Positions 1 through 15,060 of a stretch of 47,500 bases of DNA are shown piece after piece. The translations under genes and the position numbers were made by a program. Under the pieces are notes generated by a model. That model searched no databases. It saw only the letters and a list, made by a program, of their open reading frames with translations, and was not told the DNA's origin. Within the stretch, counting starts at the first letter, position 1, and each line of letters starts with the position of its first letter. Source of the DNA: Chrysomallon squamiferum (lineage: Eukaryota > Mollusca > Gastropoda > Neomphalida > Peltospiridae); contig CM022668.1 of the NCBI GenBank assembly GCA_012295275.1, positions 5,075,214 to 5,122,713 of the forward strand. Direction: 5' to 3'.

Positions 1-952
1 ACAATAATAATAATATCAATAATGGTATTAGTACTAGCAGTAGTAGCAACAGAAAGAGTAGTAGTAGTAATAACAGTAATAATAATAAAAATAATTAAAA
101 TTAATGATATACTATTTTAAGTTTGTAGCTTGTACGACACTTGATGGAATGAAATCATGCACATAACTGTGAAATTTTAATTATTATTATTATTTTATTT
201 TTTCCTTTTTTCCTTTATTTATTTATTTATTTATTTATTTTTATTTATTTTTTATTATTATTATTATTTATTCTTATTGTTTTAATTTTTGAAAGCTGCA
301 TAATATATTAATTATGGTCTTCGCAGTCAAAAATTAATTAAAAAATATGTTTCTTCTTTTCTCTTCGGTTCACAACCAACAAAAAAATATTTTTATACAT
401 CACTCTCCACTAGAACGCATAACAACAGAGAGAGCAAGTCAGAAATACATTCCTGGCAGGTACATGTTTAGAATGGGATAAGTAGCCAAATATTCAAATC
501 AAACATTACATAGATAACCTGAACTGACCAATCATTCGTCACATATGTCATATTATGTCACACATACGTGAAATATCACACATATGCCATACATAACATA
601 TATGAAGCACACTGCAGTATCTGTGGAAAGACTTTCTACATTTTGCAACTGCAAAAGTTTTAAATAATTTATCAAATACAATGATCATGAGATTCCTGCC
701 TTCGATATACTAGAAGTGGCACTTGTTGTAGTGGTAATGGTGGTACTAACATTAGTTTTAATACTTGTTGAGTAAAAGTAGCAGTAATAATATTAGTAGA
801 GGTAGCTGTAATAGTCGTGATAGTATTTGTTGTAGTAGATGCATAGAAATAATGGTAGCGGTCGTTGTAATAGCAGAAAGACCTGACACCTATGATGATA
901 TCATAGTGAGAAGAACTGTATATACAAAATTAAAACAAAATAAGTAATTTAC

Positions 953-1083
953 CTTGTACTGCAGCTTTCATATCCCTCGTGTCCCTCGTGTCCCTCATGT
1001 CCCCACCCCCAGTGTTCAAGGTGTGACTCTGCTACAGTCAGACATGTTAGAACCAACACGCAAATAATCAGAACAGACTTCAT
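953..1083 (-). CDS. Signal-peptide first exon of a secreted-peptide paralog (HEG repeats)
   Basis: The ATG is at 1081-1083 and the exon runs 131 nt to ACAAG|GTAAAT, ending in phase 2. The leader MKSVLIICVLVLTCLTVAES is a strong signal peptide. After it come HLEHWGWG, three H-E-G repeats (9-base tandem units near 978-1002) and a cysteine. It is almost identical in leader and promoter to the plus-strand exon at 4139 and shares the phase and cysteine position with the exon at 40525. No exon 2 could be found in the remaining 950 bases, so the gene probably continues off the window. Confidence 0.7.
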
Positions 1084-1960
1084 TTTCTGTCTTTTCTCTT
1101 TCAGGACTTTGACCAGCTCTGTGGACACTGGAAATGTGAGAATTTATAAACCATTTCATTTGTCAACGTGTACAGTGGAAAAATACCACGTAGATTTTAA
1201 AAATATTTAATTAAGTTTTGTTTATCTACTCCCTGGAGAGTTACACCTGTGATCTTTCGATTTAATACCAATTTGTTATTGAAAATGTCTTTCATTTTGT
1301 GTTTACTTTCAGCCACCCACCGTTTTCCTATCTATGACCTCGAACGAGATAAACAGTAAGTAACAGCAGCGAAATCAACAGTTCCTATAAATTGTTTACA
1401 ATTTATTTATTAATTTAGTTTTTGTTTTAGTTTTATTATAATTTTTATTTAAAATTATTTTGTTTATTGTAAATCTTTTTACTATTATTATTACTATTGT
1501 GTTGTTGAATCTGTTGTTTCTTGAGAACAAAAATACGCTATTTCTTTCTATTTCAAGTCATTATATACGGCATGTAATTGAAGGGCTTTTTGTGTTGTTC
1601 TTTGATCTTCTTATATATATATCTTTAATTTCTTCCTACTACTAAATTTATACTTGTGTTAAAGAAACATTATCTCTCGTCTTCATTGTCTTTCTACTAC
1701 TTAATATATACTTGTGTCAAAGAACAAATATTTGTTTCATCTTCGTTGCTAGTAAAATTATATTTGTGATGGATAAACATTCTCTCTTTCATCTTCATTG
1801 TCTCTCTAAATTTAAACGTGTGTTAAAGAAACGCTATCACTTTCATCATCATTATCTTTCTGCTACGGGATTTATACCTGTGTTATAGAAATACTATCAC
1901 TTTGATCTCCGTTGTATTTCGACTATTAAATTTTTACTTCTATTATAAAAACACCATCAT
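1081..1960. repeat. Left arm of an inverted duplication (pairs with 3590-4140)
   Basis: The promoter and 5' flank of the minus-strand exon at 953 match, in inverse orientation, the promoter and flank of the plus-strand exon at 4139. Examples are the GATAAACAGTAAGTAACAGC block at 1349-1368 versus 3880-3900, and the shared TATA region. It contains five or so diverged ~55-65-bp tandem units (1645-1950) based on ACTTGTGTTAAAGAAACA. Confidence 0.6.
1120..1150 (-). promoter_or_regulatory. TATA-type promoter of the minus-strand paralog
   Basis: A TTTATAA element lies near 1144-1150 on the minus strand. About 20 bases downstream is the shared start-region motif TCACATTTCCAGTG-like. The plus-strand paralog has the same arrangement at 4064-4095. 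Confidence 0.45.
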
Positions 1961-2099
1961 TTCCATTTTTTTAAAAATAAAAATAAAAAAATAAAAATAA
2001 TTATTCGTTCTGATTTCGGTCAACTGGCTTATGAAATGATCTTGAATAAATAACAGTGTTTCCGAGAAACATCAAAAGAAATCAATAACTATCAGCACC

Positions 2100-2635
2100 T
2101 ATTGATTAAACAAATATGTGAAATATACCCAGATGTTTGGACTAACACATTCACCCAAACCCACGTTCACTTTCATAATAAGTACCCACACACCAAACTC
2201 TGTAAATACATCTGCAAATAGACGCGCTGGTTTTGTTAGAAATACAGATTACCTTTTTCTTTATTATTTATCCAAAATATCTGAAACAAAACTCATTCTT
2301 AGTTATCCTTGATACTGATTCCATGTACACCAATAGAAACATAGACACGGACATAGAGTCTGTTGAGAGAGCATTTGAAAAATACTCAGATACGGACAGA
2401 CTAAGAGAAAACACTACAGACTTATCTTTGTTAAGGTTAAAAGGTATCGACTTTGAAGTTAACGGAGAAATATATTGGCGGGATTAAAGTTTTGTGATTG
2501 GCAAACATTTCAGGGCAGAGTTTGCTTCTATTTATATGGCAAAACTCGAACAAAGGGTTTTAAACAGAGGAACCAAAATTCTATTTTCCGATCTGAGATC
2601 ATTCGATAGTTCGAGTCTCGTCAGCGGCATCTGAC
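2100..2635 (+). mobile_element. Decayed reverse-transcriptase fragment, Penelope-like type (copy 1)
   Basis: In one frame with a single internal TAA it reads LDTDSMYTN, then IESVERAFEKYSD, then GIDFEVNGEIYW and, after the stop, SFVIGKHFRAEFASIYMAKLE. This order matches the LDVxSLYTNIP ... FxFNGxxYxQxxGTAMG...APxYANIFMxxLE block of Penelope-like and related reverse transcriptases, with the GTAMG core decayed. The same block recurs at 5840-6480. It ends near GATAGTTCGAGTCTC, a B-box-like string. Confidence 0.5.
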
Positions 2636-3385
2636 GGGATTTCCCGAACTGTTATTACACTTTGTCCTCTTTCTATCTCTGTTTCACACATTTTTCTATT
2701 AGTCTGGGATTCTTTCATACCGATTCCTCATCTTTTTTCTCACATTTTCTTTTTTATCTAACCTCTGTTAGGGTTTCTCTGTTACAGATTCTCTCTGCTG
2801 GTTTTTCTTTTTCCCTCGTACTTTCCTTGCGTTTATTGGTGAAATAAACTACCTTAAGAAAACGTGTACCCCGATCGCCTGCGATACAAAGACATAGACA
2901 CTGACAGATGAGACAGCTGTACAAACAGAAAAACAGAACAAGAACTATCACAACAACGATAAACAGACCACTACCAATAACCATAAGAATAAATAAAATA
3001 AAATAATAATAAATAACATATTAAAATTAAAGTAAAATTAAATAAACAAATAAATCAATAAATGAGAAGTTGAAATGTTTCGAAGATCGATTTTCTTCAG
3101 TTGTTTACTCTGTTATATCCCGCAAAGACCATCAAAACTAAAACCGGTGGGTAGCTGAATATAAACTGAGAACAATTAATAGTTGTAGTCTGTAACAGAT
3201 TTCAATGAAATTAGAAAATGGCACATGCTGCTCTCGAGCAAATGAAAACAGAACAGAACATTTAATTAAACTTTTATTTCACTCTGTACACGTAGTCGAA
3301 AGAAACAAGCAATTGTAAATCTCACATTTCCAGTATACACACAGTTCGACAAAATCGTCACTACAGGAAATAGATTTAGCTGAAA

Positions 3386-3472
3386 ATGAAATATTTTCTG
3401 ATTATTTGTTTGTTGATTCTAATATGTCTGATTATAGCAGAGTCATACCTTGAAAGCTGTAGTCAAAACTAA
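3386..3472 (+). pseudogene. Third signal-peptide exon, donor lost
   Basis: It encodes a 28-residue frame, MKYFLIICLLILICLIIAES followed by YLESCSQN and stop. It aligns with the exon at 4139 without the HWGWGHEG segment. The donor CAAAAGTAAAT has become CAAAACTAAGT, which removes the GT and creates the stop. The TATA element is also lost (TTGTAAAT). It is probably a decayed first exon, though it could encode a minimal peptide. Confidence 0.55.
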
Positions 3473-3507
3473 GTTATTTAGTTTTTATCTATTAAAATAA
3501 TAATAAC

Positions 3508-3566
<59 letters not shown>

Positions 3567-3589
3567 AGATAAAAGATAAAGTGTTTTTT

Positions 3590-4138
3590 TAACACAAATA
3601 TAAATTTATGAGAAGAAAGACAATGAAGAGGAAAGAGATGGTATTTCTTTAACACAAGTATAAATTTAATACTAGGACCATATATAATAATAATACAAAA
3701 AATAATAATAATAATAACAACAACAACAACAACAACAATAAATAAAAAAGAATTACAATGAAGTAAATCAAATAATATTAAATAGAAATTATAATAAAAC
3801 TAAAGCAAAAACTAAATTAATAAATAAATTGTATGAAAATTAGAAGAGTTGTTTTCTACTGACGATTTTTTCGCTGCTGTTACTTACTGTTTATCTCGTT
3901 CGAGGTCATAGATAGAAAAACTGTGGGTGCCTGAAAGTAAATGAAAGACGTTTACAATAACAAACTGGTATTAAATTGAATGATGACAGGTATAAATCTC
4001 CAGGGAGTAGAAAAACAAAACTTAATTAAATATTTTTAAAATCTACGTTGATAAATAAAATAGTTTATAAGTCTCACATTTCCAGTGTTCACTGAGCTCG
4101 TCAAAGTCCTGACTTACAAGAAAGAGAAAAGACAGAAA

Positions 4139-4140
<2 letters not shown>
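3590..4140. repeat. Right arm of the inverted duplication
   Basis: See 1081-1960. The arms point the two signal-peptide exons outward in opposite directions. Confidence 0.6.
4064..4095 (+). promoter_or_regulatory. TATA-type promoter of the plus-strand paralog
   Basis: TTTATAAG at 4064-4071 is followed by CTCACATTTCCAGTG, where transcription probably starts, about 45 bases before the ATG at 4139. Confidence 0.5.
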
Positions 4141-5816
<1,676 letters not shown>

Positions 5817-5839
5817 GTAAGATATGAAACATTATCTTT

Positions 5840-6480
5840 AATTTGTTTTCTACATATAGAAATATGTGATATTTATCCAGATGTTTAGATTAAAACATCC
5901 ACACAAACACAGATTGACTTACATAATAATATACCAACATACCAAAATCTATCCATCCATTTGCAAATAGACACACTCATTTTGTTAAAAACACAAGTGA
6001 CTTTTTTTAATTATTTATCCATTATATCTGAAACAAAATTCATTTTTAGTTATCCTTGATACTGATTTCATGTGCATTTATAGAAACATAGATGCAGACA
6101 TAGATTCTGTTGCGAGAGCATTTGAAAAATACTCAGACACAGAAAGACTAACAGGAAACATTACAGAATTATTTGAATTAAGCTCAAAAGGTATCGACTT
6201 TGAATTTAACGGATAAATATATTGGCAGGTTTCAAGTTTTGTGATTGTCAAACATTTCAGAGCATAGTTTGCCTCTATTTATATCGCAAAACTGGAAGGA
6301 ACGGTTTTAGACAGAGGAACCAAAATTCCATTTTCAGATGTCACATAATTGGATGGCATTCTTATTACTGCCAAAATTGTAAAGAAAACGAGTTCTCAAC
6401 TGAAAGAAACAGTCAGGGAACTAGAAAAGCCGTTGGAGCCAAAACATTTTTAGGACAAATTGAAAATCCACATCATATCC
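5840..6480 (+). mobile_element. Decayed reverse-transcriptase fragment, Penelope-like type (copy 2)
   Basis: This is a diverged copy of the 2.1-2.6 kb block, also plus strand, with several stops. It extends further 3' (KIVKKTSSQLKETVRELEKPL). Each copy lies on the 3' side of a plus- or minus-strand first exon, so element and gene blocks were probably duplicated together. The longer frame at 6222-6566 is out of register with this reading. Confidence 0.45.
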
Positions 6481-6520
6481 ATACCGGATCAACAACTATC
6501 TCAGTATTAATAATAATAGT

Positions 6521-6558
<38 letters not shown>

Positions 6559-6637
6559 GTAAATAAATAAATAAATAAATAATAAATTAAAATTAAAATT
6601 AAATAAAATAAAAAATTAATAAACTATATATTTTCAG

Positions 6638-6652
6638 GCTTCATGGTATAAT
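6638..6652 (+). other. Possible terminal exon of the plus-strand paralog
   Basis: ATATATTTTCAG precedes GCTTCATGGTATAA, which in phase 1 reads F-M-V-stop with AATAAA overlapping the stop. It mirrors the D-M-R-stop terminal exon of the minus gene, but support is thin. Confidence 0.25.
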
Positions 6653-8084
6653 AAAGTCTGCATTCAGTAGTCAAGAAACGAAAGCTGAAAATCAAAATTA
6701 ACTACTCTCGACTGTGATTTCAAAACTGTTTCCTTACTTCTAACATAAACCTTGTGTAAAAATAAATAAATAAATAAAATATGAGTATGTTGGCCAAACA
6801 AAAATATGTTACGAGTAAGAACTGTTTGCCACAAATATGGTGTTAGGCATGAAGTTGGCATTCGTGTGGATAAACCTAATAATGAACCTTCCCATATATT
6901 GAAAACATCATTTTGAAATAATACCATAAAGCAAACCGACTTACCGTTTCAAAACCGAACACAACCTTCTGGAATGGCACATTCCAAAGACAAAAAGCAT
7001 TTGAAATTAATATTCTAACTGGCAAATATAGACAGCATTTTTTTCACTTCTTCTTGTGAATTCTCTCCCGATGACTCTGTCTCAGAACAGAAGTGCCACT
7101 TTTAAATATTACTGAAATGTGCGAACGTGACAAGAAAACAGATCACGTGATTCAGATCTGTGCAGATGGTAGCGTGCTGTTTAGTTTACTATCAAAGGTG
7201 TTGTCAGTAAAAAAAATAATAATAATAATAAAAAGAAGCTTTTTCGTAATATTCGATACAAACAGTGATATGTGTTTTAGTTTAGTCTCAGAGTTGTCAT
7301 GCTTTAAATAAATTATTTTGTTATCATCTTGTACCTGGTCTCATTGTATTTGAAAAAAAGAAACGGGTTATTTATTTATTTAGTTATTTAGTTATTTAGT
7401 TATTTATTTGTTTATTTGTTTGTTTGTTTGTTTGTTTGTTTATTTTTGTGTTTGTTTTATTTTGTTACATCTTTATTTTCGTTTTTAAAATGTTTACTTG
7501 TTTCTATCTTTATGTATTATTTTTTCATTGTTTATCTCTCTATAATTCTTTCTTTTATTTTCTATCTCTGACTTTTCCTCTTTTTTCACAATTTCTTTAT
7601 TACTTCTTTTTCTATCTGTCTGTTTCCATCTTTCTATCTCTAACGCTTTTGTTTCTATCTTATTCTCTCAATCTTTCTGAGACTGTCTCTCTAAGTATCT
7701 ATCTGTCTCTCTTTCTCACTTGTTCTTATTTTACTTTCTTAGCCTCTTTCTTCTGACAATCTAACAAACTAACACCAATACCCGTGTTCCTTGATTGTTT
7801 AAGTCAGATTCCATCGAATTTTAAATAGACGTATGTTTAAAAATATTTATCAGTTTTAAAGTAATGGACTTTTGTTGTTTTATTTTAAATATTTATTTTT
7901 CCCTTGATTTCAGTTTAAAAACAATACACAAAAAAACACCAAAAAAACACGAAATAAACAAAACAGCAACAAAAACCCAAAAAAAAGAAAAACGAAAATG
8001 AAAAAAGAAAAAACAGAAAAACAGAAATGTCAGTCTACCTATGTTCGAAAAAGTCAGTTGTCCTTGGTACACGGTGCCTGATTT

Positions 8085-8205
8085 TTCAGTAATAAAATAT
8101 TTATCAACTGATCTGAGACCCATGCTGCTAACGTAGAATTAACTGTAGGTGACAGATGCTGAGTTTTCTGCGTATTACTATCTTAAAGTTTGTACTGTGT
8201 GACCG
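8085..8205. repeat. Dispersed ~100-bp repeat (CACTGATCTGAGACCCATGC family)
   Basis: The core CTGATCTGAGACCCATGCTG ... GATGCTGAGTTTTCTG occurs in eight places, always in plus orientation: here, 9450, 10285, 11770, 12740, 27630, 27965 (truncated) and 28195. Confidence 0.55.
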
Positions 8206-9269
8206 AATATATATGTCTGTATGTATATGTGTGCATGTATGTGTATGTATGTATGAATGTATGTATGTATGTGTGTATGTGTTTATGTGAGTATGTGTCT
8301 AAGCATTTATGTGTCTATGTATGTATTTATGTATGTATATATGTATGTGTGTATGTGTTTATGTTTGTATGTGTCTAAGTATTTGTATGTATATATGTAT
8401 ATACCTATGAAATTATATATGTATGAATGTGTCTGTGTGTATGTATATATGTATGTGTTAATGTATGTGTATATGTATGTATTTATGTATGTGTGTATGT
8501 GTTTATGTTTCTATGTGTCTAAGCATTTATGTGTCTCTGCATGTATATATGTAAATATCTATGAAAGTATATATGTATGAATATGTCTGTGTGTATGTAT
8601 GTATGTGTTAATTTATGTGTATATGTATGTATTTATGTATGTATGTATATATGTATGTATCTACGGTTTCTATTCTACTTCTTTGACTTACTTACTAATA
8701 GTCTCTGAGAAAAGGAGAGTCAGTTTTTAATATTAAACAAATGTGGGTTATTTATATACGTACTCAGACTATGATCATTCTATTGTCTGTAAATAATAAT
8801 AATAATAATAATATAATAATAATAATAATAATGATGATGATGATGATGATAACAAGACGAAGAAGAAGAAGAAGAAGAAAAATTTTGAATTTTAGTGATG
8901 TCTGTACAATATACTCTAAGAAAGGTCCTATGAAATATCTGTATATTGATTGTATTAGTTATCTCTCTTTATTTGTTCTCTCTCTCTTCCATGTCTATTC
9001 CTCTGTTTTCACCCGTATCTCTACATTTCGCTTTTCAGTCTTAGTTTCTCTACAATTCTGTGCCTTACTCACTCTGTTGGTGTCTCTTTTTGGGTCTCTT
9101 CTGAAATACCAATATAAATAATTATATTCATTAATTATTTATAACCTAGTTGGATTTTCTCAGTTTTCGATATGTTTAATACTACTTGCCAATTCTATAA
9201 CAATAGCTTTCACTGCTTTATTTTGAATACTTAGTTTTCAGAGAAAAATAAACATTAGTCCACACGCGA

Positions 9270-9570
9270 CCTACGTTCAGAAAGAAGTCACGTGATAACC
9301 TTAGCTGGTTCGAACCCCACGCCGACCGCACCAACCCACACTCGTCACGTAGGCTTCGGCTTGTAGTTCAGAGTTAGGGGTCACCTTGAGAGAGTGCACG
9401 ATCAATTCTCCTCAGTACACTTTGTAACAGCGCGTGCGTTCATCTTCGTGTTGTTTTATTAATCAAATGTCTATCCACTGATCTAAGACTCATGCTGCTA
9501 GAGCAGAATTAATTTTTGTTGGCAGATGTTAAGTTTTCTGAGTATTAATATTGTGATGCTTGGGGTAAGT
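9270..9570. repeat. Dispersed repeat with tRNA-like B box (SINE-like), copy 1
   Basis: GGTTCGAACC (9309-9318) matches a pol III B box and is palindromic. The segment runs on through the ATCCACTGATCTAAGACTCA core. No convincing A box is seen, so a SINE origin is a guess. Confidence 0.35.
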
Positions 9571-10090
9571 CATCCTGTATGTATTGCAAACGATTTTTAC
9601 TAAGCTCATGAAGTATATTCATCATGTACAAATGTATTTTCATGTGTAATTATACGTATGTGTATTTAATGTATGTATGTATGTATGTATGTATGTTTGA
9701 TGTATGTATGTAGGTAGTTAGGTTTCTATTAAATGAATTTATAAAAGAACAAAACCTACTTGTTGTAGGAGTTTCAGTAACCAAAAGAAAGTTTCAAATC
9801 TAATAAAAATTTTGAGCGTCATTTCAAAGACTAAACAGTATTTTTAATGTACATTATATATATTATTTCATCTGTTAAAGTATTTGTGTGAGGAAATGTA
9901 TGTATCATGCTTCAGTTTATGTATATGTGCACCTGCATATGTGTTTCTGTATGCATGTGTGTATATAAATATATATTTATTTATATATTTATAGATAGAT
10001 AGATAGGTATTTGTGAATGTATGTAATTATGTATGTATATATATTTTCGTGTGTATGGATGTATGAGCGTGAGTATGTATATGTAAATTA

Positions 10091-10168
<78 letters not shown>

Positions 10169-10196
10169 TAATAATTAATAATCATATATGAATGAA

Positions 10197-10231
<35 letters not shown>

Positions 10232-10672
10232 AAAACAGGAATACTAATCTCCTGAGTGGCTGCAAACACATCACTTGTCCTCGGTGCACAGCGCATTAAT
10301 AAAATATTTAACCACTGATCTGAGACCCATGCTGCTAGTGCAGAATTAACTGTAGTTGACAGATGCTGAGTTTTCTGCGCATTACTATCTTAAAGTTTAT
10401 ATGTACGTATGAATGTAAGTATGTGTATATATCTTTGAATTTATGTGTCTACGTATGCATAATATGTATATATTTATGAATTTATATATGTATGCATGAA
10501 TGTGTTTATGTGTGTGTATGTAATAATAATAACAATAATAATAATAATGACAGTAACAATAACGATTCTAACAATATAAATAGCAATAATATTTTGACTC
10601 TCGAATCAACAAATCTGTCTACCACTTCAAGAGTGGTAAGTTGTGATGCTAACATTAGTCAAAAACAGTAAC

Positions 10673-10726
<54 letters not shown>

Positions 10727-12034
10727 TCTAACTATACTTCATCTAAATGTCCAAACAAGTCACGTGATAATATATGCTGGTTCGTACTACTAACAGAGAC
10801 GTTAAAAAACGTGATTATTGATCTCACCATACATCCGTCACGCAGTTATCACGTGACCTGTAACGCTGTCATAATGTGTAACCTCCATATTTTACATGTC
10901 CAGTTGTCACTGCGCGAGTGCATGTGTACTAATGAATCTTTACTTTTTTCTTTGATTTTTTTTTTTTTTTTTTATCTATGCGTACATTTTCCGTTTCTTC
11001 TGTCTTTTTTCCATGATGTATTCTCTTTCAGAACCTCAGATATTTATATTATTAGTATGAGAAAAGAAAAAAAGAGCATTTTTGGAGTAGTTTAGTATCT
11101 CTTATTATTTGCATATATAAATATTTTACGATATCGTAACACAGCAGTTCGAACTAAACAACCTTGACTCAACCTATGATCTGAGGGTAATTAAAAAAAT
11201 ATTGTTTTCGTTTCATTTGAAACGCAGGAACGAGTTTGTTATTTATTTGTTTATATATTTATTTAGTTAGTTAGTTTATTAGTTATTTTTTATATTTTTG
11301 TTTTCGTTTCATAAATTTTATTTACTGTTTCCTTTTTTTATCTCTCTGTTTCCGTCTTTCTATCTCTCTCTCTTTGTTTGCATCTTAGTATCTCTCTTTC
11401 TCTCTCTCTGAGACTGGCTCTCTATTTATCTGTCTGTATCTGTCTGTCTCTGTCTCTCTCTTTCTTATTTTTTCTTTGAATCGTTCTTCTGACAATCTAA
11501 CATACTAACACTAATACCCGTGTTCCTTAATTGTTTAAATCAGATTCGATCGAATTTTAAATAGACGTCTTTCAAAATATTTATCAGTTTTATAGTAATG
11601 GATTTTGCTGTTTTATTCTAAATATTTTTTTTCTCGATTTCAGAGAAGAAAAAAAAGCAAAAGAACAACAACAATAAAAAAATGAAAATAGAAAAATAGA
11701 AAAAATAATAAAATGGGCTAAGTGCGAACAGGTCAGTTGCCCTCAGTACACAGCGCATGTTTTTGTCAGCCTGATTTTACAGTAATCAAATATCTATCCA
11801 CTGATCTGAGACCCATGCTGCTAAAGCAGAATTAACTGTAGATGACAGATGCTGAGTTTTCTGCGTATTACTATCTTAAAGTTTGTACTGTGTGGCCGAA
11901 TATATATATGTATGTATGTACTCATGAATGTGTTTGTATGTGTTTTTCTGTGCGTGTGTGTATATATATATATAGATAGATGAATGTATGTATGTATGTA
12001 TGTATGTATGTATGTATGTCTGTATGTAAGTATG

Positions 12035-12065
<31 letters not shown>

Positions 12066-12559
12066 GTATGTATGTATGTATGTGCGCATGTAAGTCTTGT
12101 TTTTTACTTCTTCTAACTTACTGATAGTCTCAGAGTCAGTTTTAATATTATAAAAATGTGGTTTAAATATATGTACTAGACCAAGAAGATAGTATTGTCT
12201 GTACGTATATAATAACATACGAAGAAGAAGAAGAAGAAGAACAACAACAACAACAACAAGAAAAAGAAGAAGAAGAAGAAGAAGAACAACAACAACAACA
12301 ACAACAACAACAAAAAGTAGAACCGGAATGTTGACTTCAAGTGTTGTCTATAAAATACACATTAAGAAAAAGTCATATGAAATATTTGTGTATTGATTTC
12401 ATTAGTTATCTCTCATAATTTTTCTCTCTCCTTGGTTCTCTGTCTTCTATGTCAGTTTTCGATAAGTTTACTACTATTTATCATTTCTATGGTATTAGCT
12501 ATCACTGCTTTAGTTTGAATACTTACTTTTGAGAGAAAAACAAACATTAGTCCACCCTT

Positions 12560-12860
12560 GACCTGCGTTCAGAAAGAAGTCACGTGATCACCTTCGCTGG
12601 TTCGAACCCCACGCCAACCGCACCAACCCACACTCGTCACGTAGGCTTCGGCTTGTAATTCAGAGTTAGGGGTCACCTTGAGAGAGCGCACGATCAGTTC
12701 TCCTCAGTACACTTTGTAACAGCGCGTGTGTTCATCTTCGTGTTGTTTTATTAATCAAATGTCTATCCACTGATCTAAGACCCATGCTGCTAGAGCAGAA
12801 TTAATTTCTGTTGGCAGATGTTAAGTTTTCTGAGTATTAATATTGTGATGCTTGAGGTAA
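12560..12860. repeat. Dispersed repeat with tRNA-like B box (SINE-like), copy 2
   Basis: This is nearly identical to 9270-9570, with GGTTCGAACC at 12599. Confidence 0.35.
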
Positions 12861-12913
12861 GTCATCCTGTATGTATCGTAAATGATTTTTATTTGTTTTT
12901 ATTTTATTTTATT

Positions 12914-12964
<51 letters not shown>

Positions 12965-13988
12965 TTTTATTTTGTTTATTTATTTATTAATTTATTTATT
13001 TATTTATTTATTTTATGTTGTTGTTTTTTTGTGGGTTTTTTTTGTATTGTTGTTACATGTATAAGTATATTTTATTATAAGTAAAACTGTGCCTTATTAT
13101 TATTATAGATGAAATTATATTTTATTACAGCTAAAAATATATTATACTTATATGTTCGGTTTGCGAAGGAACTGGTGTTTTATAAGTTCGAATCTCTTCA
13201 GTGGCATGTGATGTTTGTGAAGGATTGTTTGGACTTCGTGTTGCTGTGTCAGTGCATTGTCTGTGTGCAGTCTAATCAGTCTACACGAGACAACAGAACA
13301 TTCATTACTGTCTACATAAGCACGTGAGTATGAACGCATGGAGTAATACCAGATTGCTTGAAGGTGTGTGGGTAAATATGTCGATCTTTCTAGCAAATTT
13401 CTTGGAAATGAAAATTTGAAAATAAAAGGAATTCATAATAGATCAATCTACAAATTAGCAAAAAAAAAAAGAAAAAAAAAAATACCATTACGTCACATGA
13501 AGGTTTATTTTATTAAGGGAAAAGTGTTTTTTACTGTTAAACTGTTACTCTCTTAAAGGTAAAAGTATGTTTTATTACAGGTAAAAATGTTAAGTTGGAA
13601 CTGTCATTTCTCTGTCTTTCTCTATGTGTCTGGTGTATGTAAGTATGTATGTAAGAGGTCTCTGGTATTGAATTTGAATAAGAATATTTACTAACTGTAG
13701 CAGCTTCAATATGAAACAGAACAAATAAATAATGAATAAATAAATAAATAATTTAATTACATTTTCCAAAGTGACTTTTAACATTGAAACTATTTTTAGT
13801 GATTACATAACTTTTGTTTAATACATTAAGAAACATGAGACATAAGCTCATGAAGTATATTCATCATGTACAAATGTATTATACGTATGTGTATTTAATG
13901 TATGTATGTATGTATGTATGTATGTTTGATGTATGTATGTAGGTAGTTAGGTTTCTATTAAATGAATTTAAAAAAGAACAAAACCTAC

Positions 13989-14000
13989 TTGTTGTAGGAG
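13989..14000 (-). CDS. Isolated 12-nt micro-exon (P-T-T type)
   Basis: CTCCTACAACAA lies between acceptor GGTTACTGAAG and donor GTAGGTTT. It is the last unit of the array recognisable to the left. Its duplicate at 9760-9771 keeps the exon and donor but has lost the acceptor AG (GAAAC for GAAGC). Confidence 0.45.
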
Positions 14001-14319
14001 CTTCAGTAACCAAAACAAAATTAAATTTCAAATCTAATAAAGATTTTGAGCATCATTTGAAACACTAATGTGCATTATTTATATTATTTCATATGTTAAA
14101 GTATTTGTGTGAGGAAATTAATGTATCATGCTTCAGTTTATGTATATGTGTACCTGCATATGTGTTTCAGTATGCATGTGTGTATATATATGTGTATATA
14201 TATATTTATTTATATATTTATAGATAGAAAGATAGGTATTTGTGAATGTATGTAATTATGTATATATATATAATTTCGTGTGTATGGATGTATGAGCGTG
14301 TGTATGTATATGTAAATTA

Positions 14320-14359
<40 letters not shown>

Positions 14360-14365
<6 letters not shown>

Positions 14366-15060
14366 GCCTATTGGTCTTTAAATCTTGATTATAAAATATT
14401 TTAAAATTTCTGCTAATTGTTTGACTGTTGTAATGAAACTGATTATCTCCACTGAACTAATTTCTGTACGGTTTGGGATGTAAGTTATAGGAATGTCAAA
14501 GTGTGACAATGACACTGACAATGACTTTATTCTCATAAACTGTGGATTACAGTACAGAGAAGAATGTGTTACAGACATATAATAACAAAATTAAAATGCA
14601 CGTGTGGAAGTTTAACGTGGAGGACATACTCTCTCACAGATAGTTCTTATTAACAAACTTAGCCGTTTTAATATGAATATATTTTTACTGTTAAACAAAT
14701 TATCATAGGAAATTAAATTTGGATGTCTGGAATACCTTTTCTCGCATTTAATAATACAGAATCATTACCTTCAAATATATAAAGATATTCTTCTCCAGTT
14801 TTGTTAAGATTACAGATATGACACCTTCTGTTTTTCTAATTTCAATTCATTTTTTTGTTGTTGTTGTTAAATTATAATTAATACCCTTTGGAGACGTTTC
14901 AGTTTGATTTTTCCATAATTGTTGAAATCGATAATCGAATATATTGGATATCGTTTCATGTAACCATTTGACATTATCAAAGTTATGATATGTCATATAT
15001 ATGATAAACCACAATCATCTAAAATATTTTTAACAAATTTGAGATGTTGTAGATTTGACA
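14360..15060. other. Gene-free stretch
   Basis: This is unique-looking AT-rich sequence without splice-site pairs, long frames or obvious repeats that I can recognise. Confidence 0.4.

Larger units (their letters stand above)
7330..10170 (+). repeat. Large tandem duplication, left copy
   Basis: It matches 11200-14360 through several landmarks in the same order: the pyrimidine-rich stretch and ACTAACACCAATACCCGTG (7770), GATCTGAGACCCATGCTGCT (8113), the TATG arrays, AGTCACGTGATAACC (9286), GGTTCGAACCCCACGCC (9309), the dead micro-exon (9760) and the AAT array. No gene of its own is seen. Confidence 0.55.
11200..14360 (+). repeat. Large tandem duplication, right copy
   Basis: This is the counterpart of 7330-10170 with extra material at 13.1-13.85 kb. 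It carries the intact micro-exon at 13989. Related material also occupies 27.3-28.3 kb. Confidence 0.55.

Noticed and set aside
8190-8580. Frames rich in Y, V, C and M over TATG repeats
   Set aside because: Tetranucleotide TATG/TGTA repeats give open frames on both strands; there is no coding signal beyond the repeat.
9300-9330. Possible tRNA gene at GGTTCGAACC
   Set aside because: Only a B-box-like string is present, with no acceptor-stem pairing, anticodon arm or A box.
13148-13396. Overlapping frames on both strands near 13.1-13.4 kb
   Set aside because: No motif, signal peptide or splice pattern was recognised. A GTTCGAATC string suggests a tRNA-like repeat, but no cloverleaf could be drawn.
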